NCBI GenBank assembly: GCA_964649725.1
Contig: CAZYTM010000003.1
Span: 248,001-312,000, forward strand
From: CAZYTM01 sp964649725
GTDB taxonomy: Bacteria; Desulfobacterota; Desulfuromonadia; Geobacterales; Geobacteraceae
Length of the DNA stretch: 64,000 nt
Reading direction: 5' to 3'
Shown here: positions 51,896 through 59,741 of the stretch, in pieces
Layout: each line of letters begins with the position of its first letter
How positions within the stretch are numbered: the stretch's first letter is position 1
Notes under the pieces: model-generated
What the model saw: only the letters and a program-made list of their open reading frames with translations
Databases searched by the model: none
What the model was told of the DNA's origin: nothing
Program-made: the position numbers and the translations under genes

Positions 51896-52117
51896 TCAGG
51901 CGGCAACCACTTCCTTTACCCCGGGCACCTTCTCTTTCAGGGTCCGCTCGATACCCATCTTCAGGGTCATGGTGGACATCGGACAGTGGCCGCAGGCACC
52001 GACCAGCTTCACCTTTACCACCCCGTCCGCACCCACTTCCACCAGCTCGACATCACCGCCATCGTTCTGCAGCATCGGGCGGATCATATCAAGGACCTTC
52101 TTTACCTCTTCTTCCAT
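51896..52117 (-). CDS. NifU-like (Nfu) iron-sulfur scaffold domain protein
   Basis: A 73-residue stand-alone Nfu domain. ATG 52117 follows AAGGAG by nine bases; a longer frame upstream is not used. The cluster motif Cys-x-x-Cys is in GACGHCPMSTMTLKMGIE (about 40-57), preceded by DGGDVELVEV. It carries or delivers 4Fe-4S clusters to target proteins. It sits alone between aspartase and the lipid operon with its own terminator. Confidence 0.93.
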   Translation of the reverse strand: MEEEVKKVLDMIRPMLQNDGGDVELVEVGADGVVKVKLVGACGHCPMSTMTLKMGIERTLKEKVPGVKEVVAA

Positions 52118-52212
52118 TGTCGTTCTCCTTTTAGTGAATAAGAAACCAGCCATGATTTCGTACCGGCAATGCTGTCGCGCAACAAAGACCAGAGAGAATT
52201 GTGCTGTTTCGA

Positions 52213-53613
52213 CTACCTCTTTCCTGCTACTCCGGGGCTGGTCAGGGCATACGGTTCCATTACCGCGGACAGAGCTGCCTCAGACAAAAGTTCGCGGGCC
52301 AGGATGATGTCACGGATGCTCCGGCCGGTCCGCTGCGACTCCTTGGCCACTTCGGCAGCCAGGGTGTAACCTATATAGGGGGCGAGGACCGTCACCAGGC
52401 CGAGCGACTCCTCCAGATATCTGCGACAGCGCGATTCATTGGCGGTAATACCGGCGACGCAGGCGCCATCCAGCTTGCCTAGAACAGCGGCAAGGATATC
52501 CTGGGAAAAGAGGAGATTATAGGCGATCACCGGCATCATCACATTCAGCTCCAGCTGGCCGGCCTGGGCTGCCAGGGTGATGACCGTATCGGCACCTATC
52601 ACCTGGTAACCGACCATATCGGTCACCTCCGGCAGGACCGGGTTCACCTTCCCCGGCATAATGGAGGAGCCGGGCTGCAGCGACGGCAGGACTATCTCGT
52701 AAAGACCGGTACGCGGGCCGGAAGCGAGCAACCGAAGATCATTGGCAAGCCTGATCAGATTGATGGCCAGACCTTTCAGCGAGGAGCTGTACGCCACGAA
52801 CGGGTCCATGTTGGCAGTCCGTTCGATAAGGTTGGTGCCGCGGCTGACCGGCAGACCGGTGTAGCTGGCGATCTCCGCCACAACCAGATCGATGTAGCGC
52901 TCTTCGGCATTCAGGCCGGTACCGATGGCAGTAGCGCCTAAACCCAGCTGCTGCAGGCCGGCCAGACAACTCTCCATGCCGGTGCGATTGATAGCCAGCG
53001 CCTCGGCATAGGCAGTGAACTCCTGACCCAAGCGGATCGGCACCGCATCCTGCAGATGGGTCCGGCCAGATTTGAGGATATGGTCGAACTCCTCCCCTTT
53101 GGCGCGCAGGGTGCCGATCAGCCCGGCCAGATTGGCCGCCAGCGAGGCATCACCCTGCAGCGCTGCCAGGCGGATGGCAGTCGGGAAGACATCATTGGTC
53201 GACTGGGCCATGTTTACATGGTCGTTGGGGTGGACCCGGCCATAATCGCCGCGGCTGCCGCCGAGCAGTTCCGCTGCCCGATTGGCCAGCACCTCGTTGA
53301 CATTCATATTGTGCGATGTGCCGGCTCCGGCCTGAAACGGGTCGACCAGGAAATCGGCGGCAAACTTGCCGGCCAGGGCCTCATCGGCCGCTGTGACGAT
53401 GGCGCTGCCTATCTCGGCAGCCAGCCGGCCGGTGGCCATATTGGCGATAGCCGCACTCCGCTTGATGACCAGCGTACCCCAGACCAGTGCCGGATTCGGC
53501 TTCAGTCCGGAGATGGGGAAATTCTCCAGCGCCCTGGCTGTCTGGGCGCCATAATAGGCCTCTGCCGGCACCGCCACTGTACCAAGGGTATCTTTTTCGA
53601 CCCTGCTCTTCAT
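52213..53613 (-). CDS. aspA: Aspartate ammonia-lyase
   Basis: A 466-residue member of the fumarase/aspartase superfamily, converting aspartate to fumarate and ammonia. The start is ATG 53613 with AGGG upstream; an in-frame GTG at 53640 is less likely. The conserved signature loop is GSSIMPGKVNPVLPEV. 'LPEVTDMVGYQVIG' and 'AGQLELNVMMPVIAYN' agree better with aspartase than with fumarase C, which has a different sequence after NP. Other conserved blocks are GAGTSHNMNVNEV, NDHVNMAQSTNDVFPTA and KSGRTHLQDA. Its leader holds the 7-bp tandem array. The fumarate could feed the reductive or TCA pathway alongside sucCD. Confidence 0.85.
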   Translation of the reverse strand: MKSRVEKDTLGTVAVPAEAYYGAQTARALENFPISGLKPNPALVWGTLVIKRSAAIANMATGRLAAEIGSAIVTAADEALAGKFAADFLVDPFQAGAGTSHNMNVNEVLANRAAELLGGSRGDYGRVHPNDHVNMAQSTNDVFPTAIRLAALQGDASLAANLAGLIGTLRAKGEEFDHILKSGRTHLQDAVPIRLGQEFTAYAEALAINRTGMESCLAGLQQLGLGATAIGTGLNAEERYIDLVVAEIASYTGLPVSRGTNLIERTANMDPFVAYSSSLKGLAINLIRLANDLRLLASGPRTGLYEIVLPSLQPGSSIMPGKVNPVLPEVTDMVGYQVIGADTVITLAAQAGQLELNVMMPVIAYNLLFSQDILAAVLGKLDGACVAGITANESRCRRYLEESLGLVTVLAPYIGYTLAAEVAKESQRTGRSIRDIILARELLSEAALSAVMEPYALTSPGVAGKR

Positions 53614-53642
53614 AGCAACCCTATTACTTTCACCCGTCACTA

Positions 53643-53754
53643 TTCACCGTTCACTCTTCACTCTTCACTCTTCACCGTTCACCGTTCACCTTTCACCCTT
53701 CACCCTTCACCGTTCACCTTTCACCTTTCACCCTTCACCCTTCACCCTTCACCG
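53643..53754. repeat. Tandem array of 16 heptamers (TTCACCN)
   Basis: Sixteen contiguous 7-bp units, TTCACC or TTCACT plus one variable base, span 112 bases; two degenerate units precede it (53629-53642). The array overlaps the last 20 bases of the ferritin-like gene, whose final residues VKGEG and stop are read from repeat units. It ends 30 bases upstream of aspA. Confidence 0.92.
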
Positions 53755-54196
53755 CCCGCCACTTCTCACTGATTATCCGCAGATGCTCCCGCTCCTCCTT
53801 GAGGAGCGTTGCCAGCATCGATTTGCCGGCCGGGTCGTCAGTCTTCTGCAGCAGCGCTTCGAAGTAGGCGATCCCCTTCTTTTCGATCGACATGGCGATC
53901 TCCAGCGCCTCCAGGTCGTTGGTAGCGAAACCGAGCTGGCCGGTCGGCCCATCCGGCTCCAGGGAGATGGTGGTGCCGCCATAGAAGACCCAGCGCCCGC
54001 TCTGGTCAAGGGAAGAGTAGAGCTCGGTAAGCTTCAGGTAGTGCTCCTCCTCGGTCCGGGCCAGCCAGTGGAAGATCTTTTTCCCGGCCTGGTTGAAGGT
54101 CTTCTGCTCTGCCTTGACATAGAAATCAAAGGTCTCCTTTTCGATCTCCATGGCCCGCATGATGGCGTCAAGCATCTCTTTCCGGTTTTCACTCAT
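53735..54196 (-). CDS. Ferritin-like/rubrerythrin-type diiron protein
   Basis: A 153-residue four-helix protein. ATG 54196 has GAGGAGAG upstream and overlaps the stop of the HAD gene by four bases. Carboxylate/histidine ligand motifs typical of the rubrerythrin superfamily are present: EIEKETFDFY, RTEEEHYLKL (E-x-x-H) and SIEKKGIAYFEALL, KEEREHLRII (E-x-x-H). There is no rubredoxin domain. It probably binds a diiron centre for peroxide or iron handling. Its C terminus lies in the heptamer array. Confidence 0.85.
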   Translation of the reverse strand: MSENRKEMLDAIMRAMEIEKETFDFYVKAEQKTFNQAGKKIFHWLARTEEEHYLKLTELYSSLDQSGRWVFYGGTTISLEPDGPTGQLGFATNDLEALEIAMSIEKKGIAYFEALLQKTDDPAGKSMLATLLKEEREHLRIISEKWRAVKGEG

Positions 54197-54831
54197 AAAC
54201 TCTCCTCTGTCACTAATTTGCAAAGCGGCATCAGCGCATCCACGCCACTGCCGAGAAAGACCGTGCTCCCTTGGGCAGCAGGGAGTCGCAGGTCGATATC
54301 GTAACGGTCACCGACAAAGAGGCATTCGTAAGGCTGTCGGTCGATACTGGCATAGACATACTGTAGCGCCTGCAGGTCAGGTTTTGGCCGCCAGGTGTCA
54401 TCAATGGCGAAGATCCGCTCGAACTGGCTGCTCACCCCGAGCAATTTCAATATCCGCGTCGCCAGTTCCTCGTTGTTGTTGGTATAGATGTAGAGTTCGA
54501 ACCGCTCCGCCAGGTTCCGCAGCAGCTCCACCAGTCGTCCGTCGCGCTGCAGATACTCTTCCGGTTTGATCTCGGCGGTAAAATGCCGGTGCAGTTCGCG
54601 GATATCCCCACCCAACTCGATGCAGGCCAGGCTCAGCGATGTCTCGACCTTGTGCTGTGCTGTCAGCATCCTCTTGGTCGCCCTTAAGAGGGAGGCGGCA
54701 GCCTTGCTCTCGACCCCTTTCACCGAGGCGATATAGCGACAGGCCGAAGCATATATCGCCTCACCGAGCGGAGCGTTGACATAAAGGGTACCATCGAGGT
54801 CGAAAATTACTGCCTGCAGGTCATTCTGCAC
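54193..54831 (-). CDS. HAD-superfamily hydrolase
   Basis: A 212-residue phosphatase-type protein. GTG 54831 is selected because GGAG lies nine bases upstream and motif I follows at once (AVIFDLDGTLY, nucleophile Asp11 and acid Asp13). Motif II is in 'YIYTNNN', Lys in 'WRPKPDLQAL' and motif IV in 'FVGDRYDIDL'. A helical cap separates motifs I and II, as in pyrimidine 5'-nucleotidase or phosphoglycolate phosphatase relatives. A TATAAT lies just before its ribosome site. It is coupled to the ferritin-like gene. Confidence 0.88.
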   Translation of the reverse strand: MQNDLQAVIFDLDGTLYVNAPLGEAIYASACRYIASVKGVESKAAASLLRATKRMLTAQHKVETSLSLACIELGGDIRELHRHFTAEIKPEEYLQRDGRLVELLRNLAERFELYIYTNNNEELATRILKLLGVSSQFERIFAIDDTWRPKPDLQALQYVYASIDRQPYECLFVGDRYDIDLRLPAAQGSTVFLGSGVDALMPLCKLVTEESL

Positions 54832-54892
54832 GAAAATTGGCTCCTTTTTTATTATAGCACGAAATAGACCCTGCTGGCCGGGTTCTACCCTG

Positions 54893-56044
54893 TCAAAAAC
54901 CGGCGCCCCAGTCGCGCATGCAGAGCAGCCGGGGCTCTTCGATTGCACGGGACTGGATCAACACCTTGAAGGTGTCCCCCATCCCCCCTTCGGGGAGCAT
55001 CAGTTTCTTCAGCGCCAGCCGGTTCTTCAGCCGCTCCTCTTCGCCGCTCGCCTTCTCCTCCAGCGCCATCATCTCCTCCATCATCCCGGCGCCCAGGAGA
55101 AAGCGGTACTGTTCGCCGAACCAGGCCGTTGCAAGACCGAACTCCTCACCCCGGCGCATCAGGGTGGTGAAGTCGACATGAGAGGTGATATCCTGTTTGC
55201 CGACGCGGAGGAAGGGGTCTTCTTCCACCTTGTGCTGGTAGTAGCAGAGGAGTGTACCGTTTTTCCGCATCGAGCCGTACAGTTCCGGCGCCAGATAACC
55301 GTAGTCGACGGTCAGGATGAACCCGCGCCGCAGCGCGCAGGCAGCGGACCTGAGCCATTCAATGGCAGCCAGATTGATCTCTGCCCGCTGGCCGATGGTC
55401 AAGGTCATGCCGAGGTACTCCAGGTAAGAGCTGACCGCTGCCGTCGATGGCTCGTCCAGCTCCTCCATGAATCCATCGTCGCCGGCAACGACATAGACCT
55501 CTTTAAGCCCTGCAGGTGTCATCTCCACCAGGTGGATCGGGAAAGAATCGATCAGTTCGTTGGAATAGATGCAGCCGCTGAATGAGAGTTCTCCACCCGC
55601 CAGGGCAGCCGGCGTTCTCCAGCTTACCTTGCTGCCATGCTCACCGAGCATGGTCCGTTGCACCTCGCAGAGCGAAGGTTCGGTCTCGATCAGCAGACAG
55701 GAGAGGGTGGCATAAAAATCGGGCTGCAGTTCGGCAATAGTCTCCAGGATATCCCGGGCCAGCCGGCCATTGGCAGCACCCACCTCGACCAGGGTGAAAT
55801 CTTCCGGCCGCCCCATGGTCTGCCACATCTGGCATATCTCCCGGGCGATAAGGCGACCGAAGACGAGATGGACATTACTGCTGGTGTAAAAATCACCTTC
55901 GGCGCCGACCTTCCGGCCAGGGGAGGTATAGTAGCCGATGCCTGGCTCGTAGAGGCAGGCGGCCATGAAATCGGCAAAGGTGAGCCGCCCCTCGTCTCTG
56001 ATCCGTTCCAGTAACAGGTTATGTAATGTCAGATCGGTCTCCAC
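54893..56044 (-). CDS. MidA/NDUFAF7-like SAM-dependent methyltransferase
   Basis: A 383-residue class I methyltransferase of the COG1565 family, whose mitochondrial members methylate an arginine of complex I. GTG 56044 with GGAGG four to five bases upstream fits the family start. SAM motif I is LVEVGAANGRLARDIL (85-100). Other family phrases are FADFMAACLYEPGIGYYT near the start, YSNELIDSFP, and LTVDYGYLAPELY. The target in bacteria is unknown; complex I is a reasonable guess. Confidence 0.87.
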   Translation of the reverse strand: METDLTLHNLLLERIRDEGRLTFADFMAACLYEPGIGYYTSPGRKVGAEGDFYTSSNVHLVFGRLIAREICQMWQTMGRPEDFTLVEVGAANGRLARDILETIAELQPDFYATLSCLLIETEPSLCEVQRTMLGEHGSKVSWRTPAALAGGELSFSGCIYSNELIDSFPIHLVEMTPAGLKEVYVVAGDDGFMEELDEPSTAAVSSYLEYLGMTLTIGQRAEINLAAIEWLRSAACALRRGFILTVDYGYLAPELYGSMRKNGTLLCYYQHKVEEDPFLRVGKQDITSHVDFTTLMRRGEEFGLATAWFGEQYRFLLGAGMMEEMMALEEKASGEEERLKNRLALKKLMLPEGGMGDTFKVLIQSRAIEEPRLLCMRDWGAGF

Positions 56045-56127
56045 AGCTCCTCCAAAAGGCTTAACTATAGAGCATGGCAGAGATTTTGTCAATCCGCCAG
56101 CAGCTGCCGTGCTTAAACCTGCCAGGC

Positions 56128-57123
56128 TCAGACTGCATAGGTTTTCCCCAGCGCGGCGATGATGCTGCACAGTTCATCCCGCAACTCCGCAGGTTCCAGC
56201 AGTTCAGCATACTGGCCGTAGGAGAGTACCCAGGCGATGATCTCCATCCGCCCGCCGGCCGTGAACTCCAGCTGCACCCCTCCGCCAGCGCTTTCGCTGA
56301 TCTTCTGGCTCGGGTGCCAGAGCCGCTCGCGCACCATGTAGGCCACCTCCGGAGCGAAAAGGACCTTTACTGCCAGGGGGCGTTCTTCGACGATACCGAA
56401 GGCCTGCCCCAGCTGCTCTTCCGGCCTGTAATCCTCGGGGAGTTCAAAGCGCTCCCTACCTGCCGTTACCGTTTCTATCCGTTCCAGGGCAAAGGTGCGC
56501 AGCGCCTGGCGGTTATGGGCATAGCCAAGCAGGTAGAGCCCCCCCTTGTAAAAGATGAGGGTGTAGGGGTCGACCTGGTAACTGACCGGCTCACCCTCCC
56601 CTCTGGCACGATAGGTCATGGTAACCCGGTATTGATAGAGGAGCGCCTCACGCAGCTGTTTGAGCTGCTCCGCAACCCGGCCATAGTCCCTCCCCCCCTG
56701 CAAAAGCGGCAGCGAGACCCTGGCAATCCGCTCCATATGGGCAGCGTAGCGGGGGGGGAGGACTGAATTCACCTTGCGAAAAATCGCTTCGATATCGTCG
56801 CTGAAGGGGGTATCTTTCAGGGTGTCGATCTGGGAGCGGAAGAGGGAGAGGGTCATCAACTCCTGGAGGGTGAAGTTTATCGGCGGCACATCCTTGAAAC
56901 GGGTGAGAAAGCGGTAGGTCTTCCGCCCATTCAACCATTCCGAAATGAGCGGATAGCCCGCTTCCTGAATTGCTGCAAGGTCGCGGTGGATGGTGCGGCG
57001 GGTCACTCCGCTCTCTTCTGCCAGCTCCTCCAGGGTCACCCCGTGGCGCGCCTCGATCAGACGGATTATGTCATGCACCCTCCCTGCCTGGGAATACTTC
57101 TTGGCCGGTTTACCTTTCTGCAT
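56128..57123 (-). CDS. WYL-domain transcriptional regulator
   Basis: A 331-residue YafY-type regulator. The N-terminal HTH is at about 15-70 (LEELAEESGVTRRTIHRDLA, IQEAGYPL). The WYL domain is at about 145-225, with 'YQVDPYTLIFYKGGLYLLGY' and 'RTFALERIETV'. A C-terminal WCX-like extension follows. WYL domains sense nucleic acid or nucleotide ligands, and members often control DNA-damage or defence genes. The target is unknown. GGGGGG precedes the ATG. Confidence 0.92.
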   Translation of the reverse strand: MQKGKPAKKYSQAGRVHDIIRLIEARHGVTLEELAEESGVTRRTIHRDLAAIQEAGYPLISEWLNGRKTYRFLTRFKDVPPINFTLQELMTLSLFRSQIDTLKDTPFSDDIEAIFRKVNSVLPPRYAAHMERIARVSLPLLQGGRDYGRVAEQLKQLREALLYQYRVTMTYRARGEGEPVSYQVDPYTLIFYKGGLYLLGYAHNRQALRTFALERIETVTAGRERFELPEDYRPEEQLGQAFGIVEERPLAVKVLFAPEVAYMVRERLWHPSQKISESAGGGVQLEFTAGGRMEIIAWVLSYGQYAELLEPAELRDELCSIIAALGKTYAV

Positions 57124-57207
57124 CGTCCCCCCTGTCGCCTGGCACTTCTTCCGGCACCTTCACGGATAGTTGTGACAGAATAATACCCGGCAGGGAAAGT
57201 GGCAACA

Positions 57208-57243
57208 AAAAAGCCGCAAACATAATTCCCAGTTCGCGGCTTT
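57208..57243 (-). terminator. Rho-independent terminator of the zinc-ribbon gene
   Basis: AAAGCCGC and GCGGC stem on the minus strand followed by TTTTTTG. It lies about 70 bases after the zinc-ribbon gene stop. Confidence 0.75.
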
Positions 57244-57269
57244 ACCGTTTGTGGAGCATGAATATCTCT

Positions 57270-57299
57270 GCCGGCGGCAATCCCCACAATTGCGCCGGC
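57270..57299. other. GC-rich stem-loop downstream of the zinc-ribbon gene
   Basis: GCCGGCG/CGCCGGC with a 16-base loop, 16 bases after the stop. No T tract. It may stabilise the mRNA end ahead of the true terminator. Confidence 0.5.
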
Positions 57300-57314
57300 G
57301 CAGTTACCTTTCAA

Positions 57315-57530
57315 TCAGGCGGCAAAGCAGTAATCATCACCATCGACATTGGCAGAAGTGGCTTCGAGAAAAGATTTCTCCTGCGGGTCCTTGACGATCT
57401 CGGTCAGGCCATGATTGATCGACCAGATGGCGCCGCAGATATTACAGGTGACGATATCCTCTGCGAATCCTGCCACATGCAGGTCGATTTCCACCTGCTG
57501 TTCATGGGTTTTGCATACAGGGCACTTCAT
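57315..57530 (-). CDS. Small zinc-ribbon protein
   Basis: A 71-residue protein with AAAGGAG eight bases before its ATG. Two Cys-x-x-Cys pairs are visible, CPVC (3-6) and CNIC (29-32), a typical zinc ribbon. The middle carries 'GAIWSINHGLTEIVKDP'. Function unknown; this kind of protein is common and conserved in the group. Confidence 0.8.
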   Translation of the reverse strand: MKCPVCKTHEQQVEIDLHVAGFAEDIVTCNICGAIWSINHGLTEIVKDPQEKSFLEATSANVDGDDYCFAA

Positions 57531-58090
57531 GGTAGTTCTCCTTTATCAGTTGTATTGTTTAATTTAATTTAAACTCAATTTTTTCTAGATGCAAGCATAA
57601 AATGCTTAAAATATAAAATAAAACAATATGTTACATTATATGCGTATTACTGTATAGACTGGTTTTTGGTTTTTCGGTTTACACTTTTTTTTAGTATTAC
57701 TTTAACATCTTGATATTATTGTTTTATTTGCAGTAAAACAGGATTCTGTTTTACCTGGTAAAACAAACATTCCCCATCGGCCTCTACCATAGCCGGAGCA
57801 AAATATTCTTCCTGGGAATCGGATCGTCAATTATCAAAATTGATTTGTTTTTTGCTGATGTTCGTCAGGGGTGGGGATGGTCATTTCACATTTTCACCCC
57901 TTGCATATGGCGAAAATGGGTCGGAGTATATAATTAAAAACCCTAAATAATCATGCAACTATTCGATGTTACTGGATATGTATTTTAATGAATTGTAATG
58001 TCCAAAGTCAAAAATTTGGCACGAATCTGCCATTCATTAAAACCAGAGAACGAGAGAGAGTAACAAAAAAATATTGAGGAGACCCAGACG
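57531..58090. other. 560-bp AT-rich intergenic region
   Basis: Divergent control region between the zinc-ribbon gene and a small membrane protein. It is very AT-rich. It holds the perfect palindrome at 57733-57754 and a second one, TCAATT/AATTGA, at about 57828-57844. No convincing small ORF was found. Confidence 0.5.
57733..57754. promoter_or_regulatory. Perfect 22-bp palindrome, candidate operator
   Basis: GTAAAACAG and CTGTTTTAC form perfect 9-bp arms around GATT. A further GTAAAAC half-site follows at about 57758. It sits 203 bases from the zinc-ribbon gene and 337 bases from the membrane protein gene. The regulator is unknown. Confidence 0.5.
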
Positions 58091-58465
58091 ATGCATACAT
58101 TGACCGCACTCATGGTAATGCTGACTATGGCAGTAACTCTGTTGACAGCCCCCCGCATCTACGGCGACTGGCTCCGCTTCCGCACCTTTGCCCGGGAAGA
58201 CGACCTCGATTCCCTCTTTATCCTGCAGCGTCAGGCCAGGGAGTGGATCTTGCGCCATTCGCTCTGCACCCTGGCAGGGCTGGTGATAGTGGTTATGCTG
58301 CAGCTATTCCCCGAACTCGCCCCCCCTGAGCACCTGGCAGAGGCGATCGCAGTCTACGCCATGCTGTCGTTCGGTTTTGCCGTTGTTGAATCGCTTCTGG
58401 CGGAAAAGGTCGCCCAGCAGCTCATCTCCATGATGCTGCCGGTAAAGCTGCAGCACGACAAGTAG
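58091..58465 (+). CDS. Small membrane protein of unknown function
   Basis: A 124-residue protein with GAGGAGA eight bases before the ATG. Three hydrophobic helices lie near residues 3-22, 57-72 and 85-100, separated by a charged loop (FAREDDLDSLFILQRQAREW). No motif is recognised. It is convergent with DUF3999, four bases apart. Real by ribosome site and codon use. Confidence 0.75.
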   Translation: MHTLTALMVMLTMAVTLLTAPRIYGDWLRFRTFAREDDLDSLFILQRQAREWILRHSLCTLAGLVIVVMLQLFPELAPPEHLAEAIAVYAMLSFGFAVVESLLAEKVAQQLISMMLPVKLQHDK

Positions 58466-58469
58466 GAGA

Positions 58470-59741
58470 TTACCCCTCCACCCGCTTGAAGACCCGATAC
58501 TGGACAAAGCCGAGTCCTGCTATGGCCAGCGAGACAACGACATAGAGCAGGTACTTGTACCGTTCAGTAAAGGGTAGTCGGGCACTGTTGCCGGCAAACC
58601 TGGTATTCGGGCGGGGCTGACCCAAGTAGACGATTGGCAGATCATCCGCTTTCTGCTTTGCCAGCAGACCGGCCAGGTCATACCGGGGCTGCTGGGCGAG
58701 CGGATTCCCCAAGAAGAGGTAGAGCTTCTCCCCCCCCTGATATTTGAATGCCAGCAATCTGCGGTACCCTTCGCCATTGACACTGGTGATCTTGAGTGGC
58801 GGGCTGTCGAGATTCCTGAAGACCAGCCGGAATTCCTTCGTCGCTATCTCCGGCATGGCTATGGCCAGCTGCGACTCCCGCATGTTGGCGGTGTCGAAGT
58901 TGAAGATGGTCCCCTGCGCCCAGTGCTCCCAGTCACCCGCACCCCGCTTGACCTGCACCTCTACGCAACGCTGGAAATTCCGCTCTGTGGTACTGACAAT
59001 CAGCCGATCGAGCGGATATACCTGCGCCATCCGCACCAGGATGCTGTTCTCCTGCCGAGAGGGATTTGACTCCGCCTGCACCGTAGTGCCGACAATCGAG
59101 TAGGTCTGGCCTGGCAGTTCACTCTCCTGCGACACCTTGACGCCGCTGATGGTCAATGGTTGCGCATCGGCATTGGCGATCTTCAACGCCAGCTGGCGGA
59201 AATTCGACTGGGGGAAGGTGATCCGGGTATGGCGCATCTTCTCGCCCCGATTGATGTCGAATATGACGCCATCCTTGCGGATGGTGTTCCACGCTTTGCC
59301 GTCATTGCTCCCAAGCACCTGGACCTGACGGGAGAAGTCGTTGTCAGGGGTGATGATCTCCAGGGCACTGACCCGCGCATCCTGCCTGTCGACCAGCAGC
59401 TCCAGCCAGGTCTCCCCCTGTTCGGTGCGGGAGAGGTTGCGCAGCTGTGCCGGCAGCTCTTCTTTGCGCTGCTCCGGCCGTTTTACCACGATCTGCCAGG
59501 GGACCTCCTCCTTCCGCTCATTCAGCACCCGCAGATCGGCAAAAGGGGTCTTCCCGGTGACATCCCCCAGTTGATAAGGGTCCAGATAGACCCCTGCCAC
59601 CCCCCCGCTGCTGCGCAAGGAAGTTGTCTGGAACTCGGCATACTTCTCCCAGTGCCGCTCGTCAAAGGTCGCACAGAGTGCTGCCGAGGCGCAAAACAGG
59701 AGTATGCCTGATAATGAGGTAGCAGCTAGCGATCTGGTCAT
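58470..59741 (-). CDS. DUF3999 family envelope protein
   Basis: A 423-residue exported protein anchored by one C-terminal helix. The signal peptide is about 1-23 (AALCA). Two beta-sandwich regions of discoidin-like character are suggested by 'LEIITPDNDFSRQVQVLGSN' and 'DRLIVSTTERNFQRCVEVQV'. The transmembrane helix lies near 395-415 (YLLYVVVSLAIAGLGFVQY). It is translationally coupled (ATGA) to the upstream DUF2339 gene, the usual partner of this family. Function unknown, probably envelope maintenance. Confidence 0.85.
   Translation of the reverse strand: MTRSLAATSLSGILLFCASAALCATFDERHWEKYAEFQTTSLRSSGGVAGVYLDPYQLGDVTGKTPFADLRVLNERKEEVPWQIVVKRPEQRKEELPAQLRNLSRTEQGETWLELLVDRQDARVSALEIITPDNDFSRQVQVLGSNDGKAWNTIRKDGVIFDINRGEKMRHTRITFPQSNFRQLALKIANADAQPLTISGVKVSQESELPGQTYSIVGTTVQAESNPSRQENSILVRMAQVYPLDRLIVSTTERNFQRCVEVQVKRGAGDWEHWAQGTIFNFDTANMRESQLAIAMPEIATKEFRLVFRNLDSPPLKITSVNGEGYRRLLAFKYQGGEKLYLFLGNPLAQQPRYDLAGLLAKQKADDLPIVYLGQPRPNTRFAGNSARLPFTERYKYLLYVVVSLAIAGLGFVQYRVFKRVEG

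Noticed and set aside
53629..53754. CRISPR array
   Set aside because: Units are 7 bp and contiguous without spacers, so it is a simple tandem repeat.
58017..58030. TGGCAC...TGC resembling a sigma-54 promoter before the small membrane protein
   Set aside because: The distance between GG and GC is nine bases instead of the required ten, so it should not function.
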